From Patescibacteria group bacterium UBA2023 (GTDB lineage Bacteria > Patescibacteriota > Gracilibacteria > BD1-5 > UBA2023), in NCBI GenBank assembly GCA_002335145.1, contig DDBV01000001.1:1-55038 (forward strand): a stretch of 55,038 nt of DNA, in the 5' to 3' direction. This document shows, one piece after another, positions 21,932 through 31,547 of this stretch. The number at the start of each line of letters is the position of its first letter. Position 1 is the first letter of the stretch. The position numbers and the translations under genes are program-made. The notes beneath the pieces were generated by a model, which saw nothing but the letters and a program-made list of their open reading frames with translations, was not told the origin of the DNA and searched no databases.

Positions 21932-23413
21932 ATGTTCCATCGCTTCATCATCCTCGTTCTCTGCCTCCTGGCACTCGCTTCTTGCACCTCTTCGGATCCG
22001 TCCGGTTCTCTCGTAGAACCAGGATCTCCTGCGTGAGAAGATGGCACTGGTACTTCCGAGGAGCTCGAGACCGAAGCCGGAAACACCTCAGCCGATAGGG
22101 TAGTCTTGACCGATGCAGAGCGTTTCCGGAACTCAAAGCGACGAGCAATGTTCCTCTCGATCATTGAGCGCGCGGATTATTACGCCCTCACAGACGACAA
22201 AGAACGTGCCCTGACCTACTATGAGACCGTCCTCAAGGAAATCGGGGGGACCGATGAGACGATGCTGAAAAAGGTGGCAAACATCCGATTCGAGCTCGGA
22301 CACTACGAAGGCGCGAAAGAAGCGTACGAATCCATTCCCATTTCCACGCTTTCGGAAAAAGAAGGCGAATACCTGATTCTCTCGATGCTCTACACCGAGG
22401 ACACCGCGCTCCCGGAAATGCTAGACAAAGTGGACATGACGGAGGAGAAGCGTGTCTACTTCGGGACTATGCACTTCTGTCTCTCGAATATCCATAACTG
22501 CGTGACGAAGATCGAGGCCTACACAGGGACTGGTGCGTCTATGGGGGTGCTCAAGAATATCCTCGAAACCTACTCCGCCATCAGTCCGGATGTGCAATAC
22601 CGTAATGTCCTGCTCGCCGGTGCTCTCCTGGAGAATAAGATGTACTCTGTCTCCGGCAATATTGCCGAAGAGATCGTCACCTACCGTCCAGATTATGCTG
22701 CCGCTCTCAAGATTGGCGGGTACTCCTACTACCGACTCGGACAATATGAGAAGGCTCGGGACTTCTTCCATCGTCTCTATCAGCTCGATCCGAAGAATAC
22801 GGAAGTTGGGCATCTTCTCGGAATGACTCATGCAAAGCTCAACGATCCCGTGACATCCAATCTCTACCTCAACTCAGCAGTCCTGAACGGTTACCAGCCG
22901 AAGACCGAAGTCGAGCGTCAACTTATTTACAACTACTTTCTTATTGGCGATATAAAGAGTACCTTCAAGGTGTTCCGCTATCTCCTGGACGAGCCAGACG
23001 TGAATCCCGGAGATTATGCCGTTGCTGTCTGGCTTTCGCTTGAGGAGAATAATCGTTCCAAAGCATCTCACTGGTCCAACAAAGCATTGGAGCGATTTCC
23101 CGAGGATGCCACACTCCTGGCGATGGCCTCGAGGGTCGCGCTATCCGAGGGTGATACCAAGCGTGCGGAATCCCTCCTCAACAGGTCCCTCCGAATCAAC
23201 CGCAACCTCCCGATCGCACTATTCACACGAGCTGAGATGCTCATAAATGAAGGCCGAAACGATTTTGCGGAAACCGTCCTCACGCAGATCATAAGCAAAG
23301 ACCCGACTGGGACATTCGGAGAAAAGGCCACAAGACTGAAACGTGAACTGGAAGCAAAACGACAGATGGAATCCGCCGCATGAACGGAAACAGCAAGTGG
23401 GGTGAATCAGTAG
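21932..23413 (+). CDS. TPR-repeat lipoprotein
   Basis: This 493-residue lipoprotein has an N-terminal signal with lipobox LASC (Cys18) and then an acidic, disordered linker containing a UGA glycine. The body is a long alpha-solenoid of tetratricopeptide-type helix pairs, for example YYETVLKEIGG, ALKIGGYSYYRLGQYEKARDFF and LLAMASRVALSEGDTKRAESLL. UGA is also read through near the C-terminus. The apparent stop after MESAA is a glycine codon, and the true stop is the TAG ten codons further. It probably scaffolds an envelope complex. A TACAAT box at 21908-21913 lies upstream. Confidence 0.85.
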
Positions 23414-23440
23414 GAATAATCCATTCTAACGCCCGAACCA

Positions 23441-24034
23441 ATGATCCACGAAAACCCACGCCACACCCCGGAACACGAACCTCGACATGAGAATCCGAAT
23501 GAATACGCCGGGATCTATCGCGAAGAGCGAAAAAGAGCCGAGCGGGAGTTTATTCTCGAACGTCTGCGAAGGGCGCACGTCAGCACAAAGGGGCTGGACG
23601 CCCTCCGAACACTCATGGAAACGACCACGAGTCTCGATGAACTCCAGGGGCTTCTCACCTCGGAAAAAGACTCCTTCGATGACGAAAGCTTCTCAGAGAT
23701 CTCCCGGATCATACGCGAAATCCGGTCGTTATCCGAAAGCGACCTCAAAAAATTGAAGGCTGAAATCCTCCATGCCGAAGAGAAGGTCCGAACGAATCCC
23801 GACATCTTTGTGTCGATAGATGAGGTCGTTTATCCGAGCCATACCCTCAAATGGGTTAAACGCCTCGAGACTTCACCACTCGGGGAAAACCTCCTTCTCG
23901 ATGCAGCGGGACTCGCGGTTGGAGCAATGGATTCTGGATATGCGGTCCTCCGTCTCCTGGTCGATCTCCTAATCGACCTTGCACGACTTCCTGTGGATAT
24001 AGCATCCATGCTAAACCCGGATGCACGACAGTAG
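23441..24034 (+). CDS. Conserved-looking protein with C-terminal hydrophobic segment, unknown
   Basis: I do not recognise this 197-residue protein. The N-terminal 130 residues are highly charged and predicted helical (EEISRIIREIRSLSESDLKKLKAE). Residues about 155-190 are hydrophobic (DAAGLAVGAMDSGYAVLRLLVDLLIDLARLP, split by charged residues), compatible with one membrane-associated hairpin. It follows the TPR lipoprotein by 27 nt and probably shares its transcript. It ends at a TAG just before a perfect bidirectional hairpin. There is no UGA codon. Confidence 0.7.
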   Translation: MIHENPRHTPEHEPRHENPNEYAGIYREERKRAEREFILERLRRAHVSTKGLDALRTLMETTTSLDELQGLLTSEKDSFDDESFSEISRIIREIRSLSESDLKKLKAEILHAEEKVRTNPDIFVSIDEVVYPSHTLKWVKRLETSPLGENLLLDAAGLAVGAMDSGYAVLRLLVDLLIDLARLPVDIASMLNPDARQ

Positions 24035-24051
24035 TGGACAATATGGACAAA

Positions 24052-24081
24052 AAATATCGGACACCGCGGTGTCCGATATTT
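24052..24081. terminator. Bidirectional terminator hairpin
   Basis: A perfect 30-bp palindrome (arm AAATATCGGACACCG) lies between two converging genes, with A/T runs on both sides. Confidence 0.75.
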
Positions 24082-24099
24082 CGTACTCAGGCCTGTATA

Positions 24100-25011
24100 T
24101 TATTCCTCGGAAGAAAATACCTCATCGAGAATATCCTCCTCGGCGGATTCGACATCCTCCGGAAACTCCTCGTACCACTTCTGCTCAAAGTAGTCACGAA
24201 GATCGATGTAGAGCTGTTTCTTCTTGCCATCCGGGAGCTTGGCAACGATCTCATCGATCCGCTCGATAACCCGAGGGTAGAACGCATGTCGTACTTCTTC
24301 GTCCATTTTTTCGAGACGAACATCGAGTTTCGCCTTGAGTGCTTCTGAGAGCATGGACTTTCGTATCTGCCGCATCTCCTGGCGAACCTCCATTCCCTCG
24401 CCGTTCATTCGGATGGAATTTCCATTCGAATCGACCGTCATACCCGATCCATTCATTGCCCCGTGTCGGTCATCTTTTCGTGGCTGCCGCTTGCATTCAC
24501 GTGCCGCCTTCACGAAGGTCTCGACCCCATTAAACGAGACCGTGCCTTCAATCTCGTTATCAGACACATATTCAAACGAAGCGTAATCCGACACAGCCCC
24601 ATCCTCATCGGTAAGTACCGCCTCGATGACTCCGTCCTCATTCTCGCTTGCATAGAAGGTTCCCTCGTAGACGACATCGTCTTCAGTCCCCTCGGTCGCA
24701 TCACCCCCGACATCCATAAGTCTAAAATCCCCCTCGTAGTCGGACTCGGATGCTCATTCGACACGCAGAGAAAGGGACCCGCGCCATTGTCCAATAAGGT
24801 CTTCACCGGAACAAGCCGCAGCACCACTTCCATGCATCATATTCCCACTTCCTGTCATCGGGGGCATGGGGGGCATGGGCGGACGCGGCTGCTCGGTAGC
24901 CGTGCTAGAGCCGGTCATCTCGTCAGCGGAGACGGAGGATACGGCGGATACCCCAGCGAACGCAATGACTGAAGCGGCCAAAAGCGATCGGGCGATCGTT
25001 ACGTGCTGCAT
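24100..25011 (-). CDS. Secreted protein with Met/Pro-rich linker, unknown function
   Basis: This 303-residue protein has a Sec signal peptide (about 1-28, cleavage near SVSA-DE). A low-complexity Pro/Met segment (PRPPMPPMPPM) and an HGSGAAAC region follow. Next comes a beta-rich domain (GQWRGSLSLRVEG... VYEGTFYAS... IEGTVSFNGVE) and a charged helical C-terminus (EALKAKLDVRLEKMDEEV). The residue joining LSLRVE and ASESDYEGDF is a UGA glycine, so a standard-code reading would split the signal peptide from the rest. I recognise no family; the middle resembles a small lipocalin-like barrel only loosely. The start at 25011 is the ATG right before the signal peptide. The stop is TAA. Confidence 0.72.
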
Positions 25012-25077
25012 AAGAAGAAAGAGAAGAATATATTGACGGGAAGGAAGAACGGTACTCCCGGATTCCACGACGCGGCA

Positions 25078-25105
25078 ATGGTAGCACAAGGGAGATTGAT
25101 TTCAA
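25078..25105 (-). promoter_or_regulatory. Promoter for the secreted protein at 24100-25011
   Basis: On the minus strand TTGAAA (25100-25105) and TACCAT (25078-25083) have a 16-nt spacer. Confidence 0.45.
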
Positions 25106-25136
25106 GCCCGTTTGGCAAACAGACGGAAAAATTGTT

Positions 25137-25526
25137 CTATAATTTACTTTCTTCGGACGCTCGACAGACCATCTCGATATTGTTCCCATCCGGATCGAAG
25201 ACGAACGCGGCATAGTAATCGGGAGCGTAATTTTCGCGTATTCATGGTACGCCGTTATCGGTACCGCCCGCCGCGAGGGCTCGCCAGTAGAATTCATCGA
25301 CCTGCGTGCGGGTCCCGGCGCGAAAAGCGAAGTGGACATGCGGCACGGTCTTGCCACCGGCATAAAACCATACTTCGGGTGGGGGACCGCTGCCGATACC
25401 GACGATCTCCGAGTCCCCTTCGTTGAATTCATACCGGAGCGCATAGCCGATAGGTGCGAGCGTCTCGGTATAGAATGCCTTGGCTTTTTCGAGATCCGAG
25501 ACAGAGAACGTAACGTGGTCGAGCAT
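25137..25526 (-). CDS. VOC-superfamily (glyoxalase/bleomycin-resistance fold) protein
   Basis: This 129-residue protein has the vicinal oxygen chelate fold. It shows MLDHVTFSVSDLEKAKAFY at the start, HVHFAFRAG in the middle and a C-terminal YYAAFVFDPDGNNIEMVC. The metal ligands His4, His72 and Glu120 are plausible. The glycine in VPGIRENY is a UGA, and the last third of the domain follows it. Its ATG directly abuts the U-tract of a terminator hairpin, so expression would need read-through. The substrate is unknown. The stop is TAG. Confidence 0.88.
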
Positions 25527-25559
25527 AAAAAAAGATGAGGAGGTACGCCTCCCCATCTT
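25527..25559 (-). terminator. Terminator touching the start codon of the VOC gene
   Basis: On the minus strand AAGATG-GGGAGG and CCTCCTCATCTT arms flank a CGTA loop, followed by seven T and immediately the ATG of the next gene. Confidence 0.75.
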
Positions 25560-25582
25560 GTCTCCCCAACATTGAGAGACGA

Positions 25583-26239
25583 TTACTCCGCGTCGGAACC
25601 GGAACCAGATGATACCCCCGAGACGGGAACCACGCCACTTCCGGCCTCACGCGCCTCGTATTCAGTCCGCATGCGCTCGTATGCGCGCATTGCCTTATCA
25701 GCAAGCTCCTGATTGCCGCGATCCTGCCAGATCCGCGCGACCCGCTGGAGGAAGGTGAAGTCGCCGAGATCCCGCACGAGGAAATCGTAGCGATCGAGCG
25801 CGAGCTGGGAGGCCCCGACCTTCTCGTAGTACGTCGCCATGGCGTTGTTGAGAGGTCCAGACCGGTCAAAGTTGTCTTCAAAAATCTTCTCGAGCGTTTC
25901 GATCGCTTTGCCAGTCTGTCCAATCGCATCGTAGAGACGCGCTTTTTCAATTGCATTATCCACGAGCATCTCGCGCGACATCGATACCGAGTGCTTTTCT
26001 TTTGCGAGGAGCGTGAGGAGTTCCTGGTCGAGTTCTGTGAGTCGATCTTCGGAGTATGTGGGGGTGAATGTTCGGCCATAGAGCTCCGGGTGCGCCCCAG
26101 ACCCAGTAGCCTCCGATGCGCCATCACCAGATGATACAAGCGGGTCGAGTGCGTGCATGGAACGAAAGAGAAACGCTCCAGCAACGATCGCAAGGACGAT
26201 GGAAACAAGAATGCCAACAAGGGCGGGCGTACTTTTCAT
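25583..26239 (-). CDS. Membrane-anchored TPR-like protein
   Basis: This 218-residue protein has a single N-terminal transmembrane segment (about residues 6-26, ALVGILVSIVLAIVAGAFLF) followed by a short linker. Helical repeats compatible with tetratricopeptide motifs come next (AIEKARLYDAIGQTGKAIETLEKIF, LQRVARIWQDRGNQELADKAMRAY), and the tail is Gly/Ser-rich. The start at 26239 is the ATG at the hydrophobic segment. It lies downstream of the S-layer gene but is separated from it by a strong terminator, so it has its own promoter. The stop is TAA, with no UGA. The function is unknown. Confidence 0.75.
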   Translation of the reverse strand: MKSTPALVGILVSIVLAIVAGAFLFRSMHALDPLVSSGDGASEATGSGAHPELYGRTFTPTYSEDRLTELDQELLTLLAKEKHSVSMSREMLVDNAIEKARLYDAIGQTGKAIETLEKIFEDNFDRSGPLNNAMATYYEKVGASQLALDRYDFLVRDLGDFTFLQRVARIWQDRGNQELADKAMRAYERMRTEYEAREAGSGVVPVSGVSSGSGSDAE

Positions 26240-26314
26240 AATGGAATCCAAATAGAAACGGATGCGGCGAGTATACCCATGGTATGTAAAAAGGCAAGGG
26301 AGCGCGAACAAAAA

Positions 26315-26340
26315 GAAACCCCCTCTTTCGAGGGGGTTTC
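26315..26340 (-). terminator. Terminator of the S-layer gene
   Basis: GAAACCCCCTC-TTTC-GAGGGGGTTTC is an 11-bp perfect stem. On the minus strand it is followed by a T-rich run. Confidence 0.88.
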
Positions 26341-26382
26341 TTGCAACGACCGGAAAATTCCAATCGAAGAATCCGTAAAGGA

Positions 26383-29300
26383 TTAGTTGCGCTGGAGCGA
26401 CTGGGAGGACACGACATCCGTTCCGTCAGAGACGAAGAGATCGTTCGTGTAGTCAGCCGAGTCGTTTCCGTGCGAAACGTTCGTCTGGTCAGACCAGATG
26501 ACCGAAGCGGTAGCCTGAGCAGCCGTGTTGTATGCAGCGGGTGCGCGGGTTCCACCGACCACGTTCGCAGGCGTAGCAGCCGTGCGGTACGTAGTTCCGG
26601 CGAGCTTCGGAATCGAGACCTGAACGAGGTCGTTCGAGTTCGCTGCGCTAGCCTGAGCCTGGAGGGCGAAGGACGTAGCAGACGAGAAGGAAAGACGCTG
26701 GGTGAAGTCGACTACGAGGTAGTTGACTCCCGAAATGCGAAGTGCGTAGTACTTCAGCGAGTTCGTGGTGGTAGCGTCCGATCCGTTCACGGCGAGGGTG
26801 AAGTTGGAGAGGCGAGCACTGGTCTCGAGTCCTCCATCAGCACAGTCTCCGTTGTTGGTCTGGTCAGCGGTTCCGTTTCCATCGTCGTCGGCAGTACAGA
26901 AGATTGCCGTGGACTGGGCTCCGGTTGCATCGAATCCAACCTCGTCGATGTTCGTTCCTGCGATCTTACCGTCGATGCGGAAGACGAGGCGACCGAGCGA
27001 GATCTGACCTGCCGAATCCGGAGTCATCGTGAACTTGAAGATGTCAGACTTGGAAGTCGTGAGCGTTCCGTTCGCGGTGCTCGGAGTCGAGAAGTTCGGG
27101 CGGCTCTTGCGGAGAACGAAGAGCTTACCGATGTTGCTGTCGAGAGCGAGAGTATCGGTCGCGCTCGTAGCCTTGGTGTAGTCCGTCGAGAGAGCGTCTC
27201 CGGTCGAAGCAGACTCAAGAACGATACGGTTCATGAGGAGCTTGACGTGACGTCCCGAGAGGGAGTTGTCCGTGGTCGGAACGTTGAGGGTTCCGCGGAC
27301 ACGGAGGTACACGTTGTTGTTCTTCGCCGGGACGATTGCGCTCGAGGAAGTGATCTTCGAGTTCGCGTACGTCGCGTTGGAGTCCTGACCAGTGGTATCG
27401 ATGCGGTACATCATACCGTTGTTGTAGTCGAGGTCTGCAACCTTCGTGTAGGTTCCGTTTACACCGTTCGTGGAAATCTCGAGCGAGAGTCCTCCGAAGA
27501 TGGTTCCCTGGTTGTCGATTACGTAACCCTGGTCTCCTGCATCCGAGGTGACAGCGGTTACAACCTTACCGATGACTCCATCATCCGTTCCAACAGCGTC
27601 GGTGTGGAGGATGGTCGGGGAGGTGTAGGACGAGAGATCCGTGTCTTCGCTGATAGCCGTGGAGTTAGCCTGGCGAGCGAGGTTCGCGAACGAAACTCCC
27701 GTGAGCTTGAGGTCATCAACATCAGCGCGGACGTTGAAGATTCCGAGAGTCTGCTCCGTGGAGGAACCGACGAGGATCGTATCCGAAACGTTGTGCTGGG
27801 AGTCGATTCCCGTGAGCTGTCCGCTGGTAGCGTAGGTGAAGGTCGCGGAAGCGATCGACACAGACGAAGGAGCGGGGTTTCCAGAGTTGTTAGCGAACTG
27901 GGCGACGATTCCATCGACCGTCACGTTCACATCATCGGCGTTCGTCGAGACGAAGTCCGAAGATTCAACCGTACCCACGATGGAGAGTTCCTTGGAACCG
28001 CTCTTCGGGATGCGGAAGTTCGTGAGCGACATGGTGCGGTTTGCATCCGTCTTCTTGACGCTCGTGAGCGGCGAAGAGGAGAGGATGGTTCCGGTCATGT
28101 TGTCGGCGCGAGCAACGACATTGTTGAAGAAGATTTTGTTGGTATCGCTATCACCACCGTCAGCGGTGATTCCGGCGAAGTCCATCGAAATGCTCGTGAT
28201 TACTACCTCGTCGATATCCGTGTTGGAGAATCGGAGGCGAGCAAGCTCGAGAGTCGTGTTGCGAACAACGGTGCGGCTACCGATCGAGTCAGCCTTCGTC
28301 ACAGAGATCTTGGAGTCTCCGATAGCGAGGTTCGAGCTCGTAGCAGTTCCGACGATGTCGGTCGTGGACGTGGAAGCATCTCCGATCGAAGCAGAAGTCG
28401 TATCGACCTTGCGTCCGGACGAGATGTACTCGAGACCATCGTTGAAGGAAGCCTCCTTCACCGAGAACTGGTAGCTCGTGTATTCCGTAGTATCGGTGTT
28501 GTTCTTGAAATCGACAACGACCTTGAGCTCTCCGGTACCAGCCGGGATGTCAAACGACGTGGTCGTCTGGTATCCTGCATCGGTGATGGCGGACGTAAGA
28601 GCCTGGGTGCGAGCGTTACCGCTGATGTCGAAGTACGAGGACGAGCTCGGCGTAATGTCGTCGAGGAGCTGGTTGTTGTAGTAAACCTTGATACGGTCGA
28701 CATTGTCTTCGAACGTCTCGAAAGTCTTGGTGGATCCGGTAACTCCGTTGACGAAGATACGGACACCATTCTGCGAACGAACAGACTCGGACACGATCAT
28801 CTTCGCAACGAGTGCCGTGATGTTCTTGGTGTTCGGGACCATGGTGGTCGAGCTCGGGGTGGAGCTGTCGCGGGTGATGGTGATACGACCGAGGTTGATG
28901 GTCTTACCTCCAACAGACTCGCTGGTTCCATCCTCGAACGTGACGGACGCTCCGAATTCGGTCGTTGCCTCTACGACATCGACGTCCTCAGCGCGGCGTA
29001 CCTCGAACGAGAAGGTGGTGCGTCCCTGTTCAGCGGAAGCAACGTCTCCACGGAGGGTGACGTTCTTGATGTTCCCCTTCGGAACGGTGTATCCGGTACC
29101 GAAGCTGACAACGAGATCGTTTCCGTCGTAAGCGACTTCATCCGAAATCTTGGTGTTGGTAGCATCGTATACTCCGACGTTCTCGAGCTGGTCGAGGTTT
29201 GCCGATCCGTTGTTGCGGAAGATAATCTGCTTAACAACGAGGTCCACGTTCGAGTTTGCGCTCGATCCGCGGTTCTCGAGCTGGATATTGTTCGAGAGGT

Positions 29301-30585
29301 CGATGTTCTCCGATCCAACGTCGACGGTCGTCGTCGTGGAGGTGGAGGTAATCTTGAGCGGAGTGAGCGAGTAGTTCGAAGTCGTGAACGAGTTCGAAAC
29401 GACCGGGAGTCCGAGCACCTCTCCTCCCGTGGTCTCTACCTCCGAAAGCTCGAAGGAGATCTGGTCACCGGTGGTGGTGTTGGACGAAACCATCGACATG
29501 TAGACCTTCGCGGTGATGGTCTCTCCAGCGCGTACAGTGTACGGGGTCGAGAGAGGCATGTTCACGAGGTTGTCCGAGTTGATGGAGCGAGGGGAAGTGA
29601 GACGGATTCCGTCTACCTCGACCCAGAGCTTGTCGATGTTCGAGCGCGAGGAGAGTCCTACGTGCTTGAAGACGACGTTCGAAATCTTAGCATCTTCATC
29701 ACCTGCCGTGAAATCCACAGCCATGATGTAGACCTTCGATCCGTTCTTCGGAATCGACTGGCTTACCGGAGTGAGAGCCGAGAGGGAAATCTCGATGTCT
29801 CCCGAAGCGACGGTTGTGTCACCATCCGTATCCGTGGAGGTGTCAGTGTCCGTGTCGGTGTCGGTATCCATATCGGTGTCCGTGTCAACCGTATCGTCGT
29901 CTCCAAAGAGATCGTCGAGGTTGAAGTCATCCTCAACGTCGGTATCACCATCCGTGTCGGTGTCGGTATCGACAGAGACGGACGTGAGACCAGCGGCGTT
30001 AGCGGCGACCTTGAATGCCTCTCCACGGTTCGCGTTAGCGTTCGGGCGGAAGGAAGCGTTCTTGGATACGATTCCAGCTGCGGCAGCAGCGTTGATGTAT
30101 CCCGTGAGGTCTCCGAGCCCAGCGACATCCGAGAATCCAGCATCGACATCAGTCGGTGCGACTCCCTGAGAGACGAGGAGCATCTTGACCATTTCCGCAC
30201 GAGTGACATTGTCCTTCGGGCGGTAGTTGGCGTTAGCCATAGAGACCATACCGATAGAAGCGGCGGTCTCGATGTACTGGCAGAGGTCTCCGAGCGATGC
30301 GTCAACATCACCGAAAACGGTACCCGTACAATTCTCGAGCGCGAGGCTCGTGTCCTTGAGACGCTTGAGGTTGATCGCAACCTTTGCCATTTCGGCGCGG
30401 GTGAGCGAATCACCGAGGCGGTACTCATCCGTCGAGGCAACCTTGTTGACTACCCCGGCGTTTGCGAGCGCATCAGCGTACGGCACAAACTCGCTTGCAG
30501 CATTGACCGAGAGGGCCGGAGCCATGGTCGATACAACGATCGCGAGAGCGCTTACCGCAGATACGGTCTTGCGAAGTGCATTCAT
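26383..30585 (-). CDS. S-layer-type surface protein with N-terminal SLH domains (1,400 residues)
   Basis: This is a secreted S-layer-like protein. The signal peptide covers about residues 1-30 (cleavage near NAA-SE). Three SLH domains follow in about residues 30-230, with motifs LTRAEMAKVAINL, VTRAEMVKMLLV and ANRGEAFKVAANA, which bind secondary cell-wall polymer. An Asp-Thr repeat linker (VDTDTDMDTDTD) lies at about 245-300. The remaining 1,100 residues are Ser/Thr/Asn-rich beta sequence with many Ig-like strands. It contains no UGA codon in 1,400 codons, unlike neighbours, which fits very high expression. It has a long leader, its own promoter and a strong terminator. The start at 30585 places the signal peptide first; an upstream ATG is less likely. 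The stop is TAA. Confidence 0.93.
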   Translation of the reverse strand: MNALRKTVSAVSALAIVVSTMAPALSVNAASEFVPYADALANAGVVNKVASTDEYRLGDSLTRAEMAKVAINLKRLKDTSLALENCTGTVFGDVDASLGDLCQYIETAASIGMVSMANANYRPKDNVTRAEMVKMLLVSQGVAPTDVDAGFSDVAGLGDLTGYINAAAAAGIVSKNASFRPNANANRGEAFKVAANAAGLTSVSVDTDTDTDGDTDVEDDFNLDDLFGDDDTVDTDTDMDTDTDTDTDTSTDTDGDTTVASGDIEISLSALTPVSQSIPKNGSKVYIMAVDFTAGDEDAKISNVVFKHVGLSSRSNIDKLWVEVDGIRLTSPRSINSDNLVNMPLSTPYTVRAGETITAKVYMSMVSSNTTTGDQISFELSEVETTGGEVLGLPVVSNSFTTSNYSLTPLKITSTSTTTTVDVGSENIDLSNNIQLENRGSSANSNVDLVVKQIIFRNNGSANLDQLENVGVYDATNTKISDEVAYDGNDLVVSFGTGYTVPKGNIKNVTLRGDVASAEQGRTTFSFEVRRAEDVDVVEATTEFGASVTFEDGTSESVGGKTINLGRITITRDSSTPSSTTMVPNTKNITALVAKMIVSESVRSQNGVRIFVNGVTGSTKTFETFEDNVDRIKVYYNNQLLDDITPSSSSYFDISGNARTQALTSAITDAGYQTTTSFDIPAGTGELKVVVDFKNNTDTTEYTSYQFSVKEASFNDGLEYISSGRKVDTTSASIGDASTSTTDIVGTATSSNLAIGDSKISVTKADSIGSRTVVRNTTLELARLRFSNTDIDEVVITSISMDFAGITADGGDSDTNKIFFNNVVARADNMTGTILSSSPLTSVKKTDANRTMSLTNFRIPKSGSKELSIVGTVESSDFVSTNADDVNVTVDGIVAQFANNSGNPAPSSVSIASATFTYATSGQLTGIDSQHNVSDTILVGSSTEQTLGIFNVRADVDDLKLTGVSFANLARQANSTAISEDTDLSSYTSPTILHTDAVGTDDGVIGKVVTAVTSDAGDQGYVIDNQGTIFGGLSLEISTNGVNGTYTKVADLDYNNGMMYRIDTTGQDSNATYANSKITSSSAIVPAKNNNVYLRVRGTLNVPTTDNSLSGRHVKLLMNRIVLESASTGDALSTDYTKATSATDTLALDSNIGKLFVLRKSRPNFSTPSTANGTLTTSKSDIFKFTMTPDSAGQISLGRLVFRIDGKIAGTNIDEVGFDATGAQSTAIFCTADDDGNGTADQTNNGDCADGGLETSARLSNFTLAVNGSDATTTNSLKYYALRISGVNYLVVDFTQRLSFSSATSFALQAQASAANSNDLVQVSIPKLAGTTYRTAATPANVVGGTRAPAAYNTAAQATASVIWSDQTNVSHGNDSADYTNDLFVSDGTDVVSSQSLQRN

Positions 30586-30934
30586 ATGTCTTCGTAAGAA
30601 GAATAAAAGTGGGAACGATGCGCCAATCACGATGCATGCGTTTCCTCATGGGTTCGAGCGACCACCTGCCTTGCGGCGTGGCCATCGCCCGTTCCCGCGT
30701 TCCGATATCGTCCGGATACGACAATATCTTCCCGCGGAAGGTTAAAGCTTTAACCTCCGTCATCTCCGGCATGGACGATGAACGAGAGGATCGAAAGCGC
30801 GAAAAATCACGCGGCCGATCCTCCCGTACAAACCCACGACCATAAATGGCGGGAAGTTAGAAGTCGAGCATGTTCAGGAGCTCGAAACCGGACGACCGAC
30901 TCGGGAAGACCCGAAAAGGCGTGGCGGTTTGCGA
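30586..30934 (-). promoter_or_regulatory. Long 5' leader of the S-layer mRNA
   Basis: From the predicted start near 30934 to the ATG is about 350 nt without a credible gene. It contains an 18-bp perfect palindrome at 30739-30756. Long stable leaders are known for other S-layer mRNAs; here this is inferred. Confidence 0.5.
30739..30756. repeat. 18-bp perfect palindrome in the S-layer leader
   Basis: AGGTTAAAGCTTTAACCT is self-complementary. It could be a protein-binding site or an RNA stem. Confidence 0.6.
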
Positions 30935-30940
30935 GGCCCC

Positions 30941-30967
30941 ATTATAGGAACAAAAAAACCAAGTCAA
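30941..30967 (-). promoter_or_regulatory. S-layer gene promoter
   Basis: On the minus strand a perfect TATAAT (30941-30946) is preceded 15 nt upstream by TTGACT (30962-30967). Between this and the tRNA-Thr promoter (30968-31209) I see no gene. Confidence 0.6.
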
Positions 30968-31209
30968 CGAATCACAAGCATTCTTCACACAATCTTCACA
31001 ATAGTACCATCACGGGAAAACGGACTGGATTTTTGTCGGAGCATCCAAATGAGCAACTGTTGAAAATTCTTGACTCTTTTGTATAGAAGCCATTTATTAT
31101 AGACAAACCAGTCACCCGAATGTCCACTTTCATCACAGGACACCAAGAATAGTTGACAACTTAATAAATATGCTCGAAAAAATTTCTACACACATGAGAG
31201 AAAAACCCT

Positions 31210-31237
31210 TTGACAGAAGAGAGTATTTCCATACAAT
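31210..31237 (+). promoter_or_regulatory. Promoter of the tRNA-Thr/Tyr pair
   Basis: A perfect TTGACA (31210-31215) and TACAAT (31232-31237) have a 16-nt spacer, 17 nt before tRNA-Thr. Confidence 0.7.
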
Positions 31238-31254
31238 GCCCACCGCTTCGGCTC

Positions 31255-31330
31255 GCCGCTTTAGCTCAGTCGGTAGAGCAACGGTCTTGTAAACCGTAGG
31301 TCGTCGGTTCGAATCCGACAAGCGGCTCCA
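31255..31330 (+). tRNA. trnT: tRNA-Thr(UGU)
   Basis: Acceptor GCCGCTT pairs with AAGCGGC, then T and an encoded CCA. The anticodon loop CTTGTAA gives UGU. Confidence 0.95.
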
Positions 31331-31350
31331 CCGGAAGCAACAAAATTCAT

Positions 31351-31435
31351 GGGTCGGTTCCAGAGTGGCCAAATGGGGCGGACTGTAAATCCGTTGGCTT
31401 TGCCTTCCTTGGTTCGAATCCAAGCCGGCCCACCA
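31351..31435 (+). tRNA. trnY: tRNA-Tyr(GUA)
   Basis: Acceptor GGGTCGG pairs with CCGGCCC, with A and an encoded CCA. The anticodon loop CTGTAAA gives GUA, with a long variable arm as in bacterial tRNA-Tyr. Confidence 0.95.
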
Positions 31436-31446
31436 TGAAAATATCG

Positions 31447-31475
31447 AAAAATCCCTCCGTACGGAGGGATTTTTT
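31447..31475 (+). terminator. Terminator after tRNA-Tyr
   Basis: AAAAATCCCTCCGT and ACGGAGGGATTTTT form a 28-bp perfect palindrome ending in six T. Confidence 0.85.
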
Positions 31476-31547
31476 ATGATGGAAGCGGCGAACATGAGAA
31501 GAACAACGCGAAAAACCCGATTCATACAAGCAAGCACACATCAAGCA

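Noticed and set aside
26341..30597. A 1,418-codon plus-strand frame opposite the S-layer gene
   Set aside because: It is the shadow of the S-layer gene on the other strand, with low-complexity Arg/Val/Ser sequence and no recognisable domain.
30778..31086. A plus-strand ORF in the S-layer upstream region
   Set aside because: Lys/Arg/His-rich composition without any motif, and it overlaps the S-layer promoter.
30968..31209. Possible additional gene or ncRNA before tRNA-Thr
   Set aside because: Only promoter-like TTGACT/TATAGA fragments seen; no structure or frame strong enough to call.
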